DNA of 64,000 bases from Dermacentor variabilis (lineage: Eukaryota > Arthropoda > Arachnida > Ixodida > Ixodidae). The notes beneath the pieces are model-generated. The model did not search any database and was not told the origin of the DNA. It saw nothing but the letters and a program-made list of their open reading frames with translations. The DNA lies in assembly GCF_050947875.1 (NCBI RefSeq), contig NC_134572.1:128092605-128156604 (forward strand), written 5' to 3'. The position numbers and the translations under genes are program-made. Below are positions 60,165 through 64,000 of the stretch, in pieces. The first letter of the stretch is position 1; every line of letters starts with the position of its first letter.

Positions 60165-60430
60165 GCTATTTGGTTAATAGCATCCGGATATTCAGATATT
60201 CGGATAGCCGGATAATGTTAACTTCTTCTGTACGTGGGCCGAAATCATTTCTCTCTCTCTCTTGTATTCCTATATTTGTAATATTTTTAATATATTTGTA
60301 GTACTTGTACATGCAAGAGAATCGAAAATTTGAATAAGCTATTAGCGACACGAAATATTCGTGTCTGATTATTCGAATATCCGGCTAACCGGTTACTTAA
60401 ACCGGATGGGCGGTTTGACGGATATTTGCA
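60165..60430. repeat. Cluster of ATTCGGATA/TATCCGGC motifs
   Basis: Related short words CCGGATATTC, ATTCGGATAGCCGGATAA, GAATATCCGGCTAACCGG and AACCGGATGGGCGG occur in both orientations across 260 bases, interrupted by a CTCTCTCT and AT-rich spacer. It is probably a degenerate inverted-repeat element. Confidence 0.4.
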
Positions 60431-61489
60431 AGCACTAGCCTGAATACCAGAAGCGCGCCTAACAGCAGTCGTGGCTCACGCCAGCTGTGGAAGGCTCCCC
60501 TGGCTCTATTGAGCATAGCGTGACGGTGCGTCCCACTTGGCTTTGTCGTCTTTGCAACCAAACGCGCTGCACGTCTCTCGCGTTTCCGCAGACCTTATAA
60601 TCTCCCACGCGCGTGCTGCTCATTCGCCGTCGATATGGTGGCAGCACGTCCAGGGAGCATTCCTACACTCACGCTCAAGCGCTGCTCCTAGGAGCCTGTG
60701 CGAAGGCACCCTAAGCAGAATGGCGCGAAAGAACCTAGTGTCGTGTCAGCGTAATTGCTATTGCAATACAACGAAATGAATCGCGCTACTACGCTGAAGT
60801 ATTAGATCTAGATGTCGTACGGTGTAACCGTCACTGAAACCAAACGTATGAAGGAACTGCTCACGCAACTCATTTTTAAAAGCCTCCCCGCTTGCTCGGG
60901 CTATGCTGCATATTTACCCAAGGAGGCTTAAAAAAGGAAGCTGGAGGGGCAGCCCCCGTATTTTTTTACCAGCACAGGTGAAACCAGAGTCTGCAAGTTC
61001 TTCTACTCTGAATGAGGGACGCGACAGCTGGAACTTCTCACAGCTCAGATCCTTTAGCTCAGTTATTGCAAATGCTAAGGGTACTTGAAAATAAAAGGTT
61101 GAGGTTATTGTCTAATATGTTACTATCATGATGTGTCACAAAATTTGAAAGAGAAAAGAAGGTTTAGGATTCCTTCTGAAACCACTGACAGGAAGAAATG
61201 TGTCCAATGGTATCTGCACGGCTAAATTAAGCATGCCAAATAGCACGAAGTGGGAAGAAAGCGCTTCGTATATTCCCCGCTATTTGCTAACGTTACTTGT
61301 TGCCTATGGCAAGATGGCGGCAGTTCGGCTTTACTTTTGAGACGGCATCTCCACTCCAGCATATGTTTTTAAACCTCCTTAGATTTGCCCGGCAGATACA
61401 GTAAACATTTTGGGCGACTGTATCTTAAAGATCTAGCTACATAGTTGTATTCTTTGTGCTTCCTTCATGTGCTTTAAGCACGCTAGAAG

Positions 61490-62276
<787 letters not shown>

Positions 62277-62679
62277 CCTCCTAAAAGTGCGTGAAGTATC
62301 CTAAGAATGTTGACGCATTAATAAGTCTTTGGAGGGATATCAGCGGGAATCTTAGCTCAAGCTATATTCTATACTTGGTATAGAGTATAGACTATAATTT
62401 GTTATCGCAAGTAAACATCTTGTTTGAAAAGCGCTAGGACAGAGAAATGACGTTCTTGCCTTGTGCACGAGCACTGGAAGTGGAGAATATGCGGACAAAA
62501 GAAGAGAATGCTTTCCTAACACGCTCTGCCCCTGATTGTATTGCAAATAATTCATTCAACAATTTATTTTGCTAAATAAAATATGCGCTGCTGGGCATTT
62601 CATATTGCTTGTCCTCAAAACAGCATTTCTTTTAAACCAATAGCTTTCCTTCACTCATCACCCCACTGTTCGTTCAGTG

Positions 62680-62960
62680 GGTTTCTGACCATTTCTGGGA
62701 GGAGAGTCAACTTGGGTCACTAGGTATGGGCTGACTGCTGTCTTCGCGAGCAGACAACATGGGTCACTAACTGGCTATGTAGCCGAACAGACAAATTGCT
62801 TCTGGTTGCTTTTTGGCCTAGTAGACAGCTTGGGTTAATGGGCAAGTATCACTGGGCATGTGCCGGAACAGACAACTTTGACACTGGATATGTGGTGTGA
62901 ATATGTGTCCAATCTTGGCCAATCCCCCAGAATGCATGCGCCGAGGTGACCGTAAATATA
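62680..62960 (-). repeat. Second copy of the CCCAGTGACCCAAG repeat, inverted
   Basis: On the minus strand the segment reads CACATATCCAGTGTCAAAGT, GCACATGCCCAGTGATACTT, CATACCTAGTGACCCAAGTT, the same block type as 61690-62170 but in opposite orientation, spaced by TGTCTG-type words. Confidence 0.55.
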
Positions 62961-63534
62961 AAGAAAGCGATATCACTCTTTAGTTACTCCCATTACTATG
63001 GTAGACTTCGGCCAATCTCGCAATGGCAATAAATCTGCAATGACAATAAACCTGCAATGGCAGTTAATAGCCATTGCAACGAAGTTGCAGCCAGAATGCT
63101 AGGAATAGTCGAGATTTCTAAAGAGTTTCAACTGTGGTGCTGTGATTACTAGATACACTATGTCGTGGTATAAGTTGAGATTGTCGTTGGCAACAAGATT
63201 GCCACTTCCTATATCTAGTGTTGTGGCGATAAGGTATCGTAATTAACGTATTTATGGGCAGATTGGGTTCGGTCATCCGGGTCACCGATTTGTGGGAGGC
63301 GGCGCGAGAAAGTAGCCGCCGTGGCCATTGTTTATTTAGGCCGGCCAACCATGATGCAGCGGGATCTCGGTAGCGGCCAGCACAGTGGAAGCTCAGGTCG
63401 AGCGCTCTAGGGTGTTCTGTTCTCGCTCTACCTAGACGTCTTCTTCTTCGCCTGCTTTGGAGGTGACAATCTCGCCGATATAGGGCCCCTCTCCTAGTGC
63501 CAAGCGTGATTCAAATAAAATCCAATGGTAAAGC

Positions 63535-63966
63535 CTAGGTAAACTGTGCAGATGGTGTCGTCGTTGACAGTGTCGGGTTCACGCAATCAGACAGAGATGC
63601 ACTAGGCAGCACCGGTAGCGTAGGTTGTGAGTGAGGCGCAGCCACAGCGATACCGCAGTGTGAAATCGCGACCTGCCGCCTTCTCGTAGAAGCCCGGGCC
63701 AGTAGAAGTCCGAGCTCCAAAAGTATACCTTCTGGCAGCATGGGACTTGCGCGGAGATAGCGCAAGTGTTGGTCACTCATCTTGTTGAAGTAGGAGTGAT
63801 TATTGAGCTGAAGAAACCAGATGGTAGAGCTGTTCCTGCAAAACTTCGGTAGGTCATGCATCCGCGGAAGGTGTGAGCACAGTACATCGGAAGGCTCACT
63901 TGCTGCTGCTTGCGATGAAATCTCGAACGCCGATAGCATCAAGGTTGCGGTGGTCGCTGAATGCAT
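63535..63966 (-). pseudogene. LTR-retrotransposon gag-like fragment
   Basis: The 143-codon minus-strand frame contains MHDLPKFCRNSSTIWFLQLN followed by SYFNKMSDQHLRYL. The order L-P-x-F-x-x-(N/S)-x-x-x-W-F-x-Q-(L/V) followed about 12 residues later by a short helix resembles the opening of the gag protein in arthropod Ty3/gypsy-type retrotransposons. It is followed by unrelated Ser/Pro-rich sequence, and no protease or polymerase motif lies downstream before 63100, so the element is truncated. The frame begins near the right window edge; its 5' part may continue beyond it. Confidence 0.5.
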
Positions 63967-64000
63967 CGCCGAGCTTGTGCTTGTGGCGTTGCCGTGCGTG

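Overview
The window is a piece of a large, repeat-rich arthropod nuclear genome, most likely a hard (metastriate) tick. That is an inference from repeat content: at least four copies of a tRNA-headed SINE with the tick-type body, several LINE families with short-repeat tails, many inverted-repeat elements, long dinucleotide and tetranucleotide arrays, and kilobase introns around short, GC-rich exons. Bacterial features (operons, ribosome binding sites, CRISPR) are absent.

The only multi-exon gene I can chain with confidence runs on the + strand from 8165 to about 34030. Five exons (8165-8314, 22828-22894, 24603-24686, 28460-28568, 33105-33404) join in frame through GT/AG sites into 235 codons plus a stop. 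They encode the C-terminal part of a probable nuclear protein: the end of a Myb/SANT-like (trihelix/MADF-like) DNA-binding region, a basic nuclear localisation signal, a charged coiled coil and a Ser/Pro/Tyr-rich tail. The 5' exons are not found and probably lie upstream. The 3' UTR reaches at least an AATAAA at 34004, and an AT-rich, nearly repeat-free tract follows to about 39.7 kb, with a change of strand skew near 38.06 kb that could mark convergent 3' UTRs.

On the - strand, three smaller coding signals lie between 47.8 and 50.1 kb: a possible THAP zinc-finger first exon (47878-47973), a short secreted Pro/His/Val-rich protein (49170-49553) with a TATA box at 49675-49682, and an unrecognised terminal exon (49864-50022) with strong G/C bias at third positions. 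A 94-codon - strand reading frame near 58.1 kb is weaker.

Much of the rest is mobile-element debris. LINE remnants occur at 3-440, 11270-11870, 22976-24215, 42610-43050, 45420-46025, 52380-52553 and 53428-53710, and an LTR-element gag-like remnant at 63535-63966. SINEs lie at 10717, 16726, 20214 and 42022. Inverted-repeat elements lie at 4124-4997, 6762-6877, 9121-9722, 20013-21159, 31581-31740, 43471-43580, 43801-44507, 52973-54342, 56714-57398 and 59361-59468. There is a three-copy 548-bp tandem array at 14549-16192 and a 78-bp tandem array at 29911-30117. The stand-out items are the perfect 116-bp palindrome, the composite element carrying its own duplicated promoter-like module, the CTCF-like motif repeated in retroelement sequence, the nested foldback element at 53-54 kb, and the tandem CAGTAG splice acceptor of exon 3.
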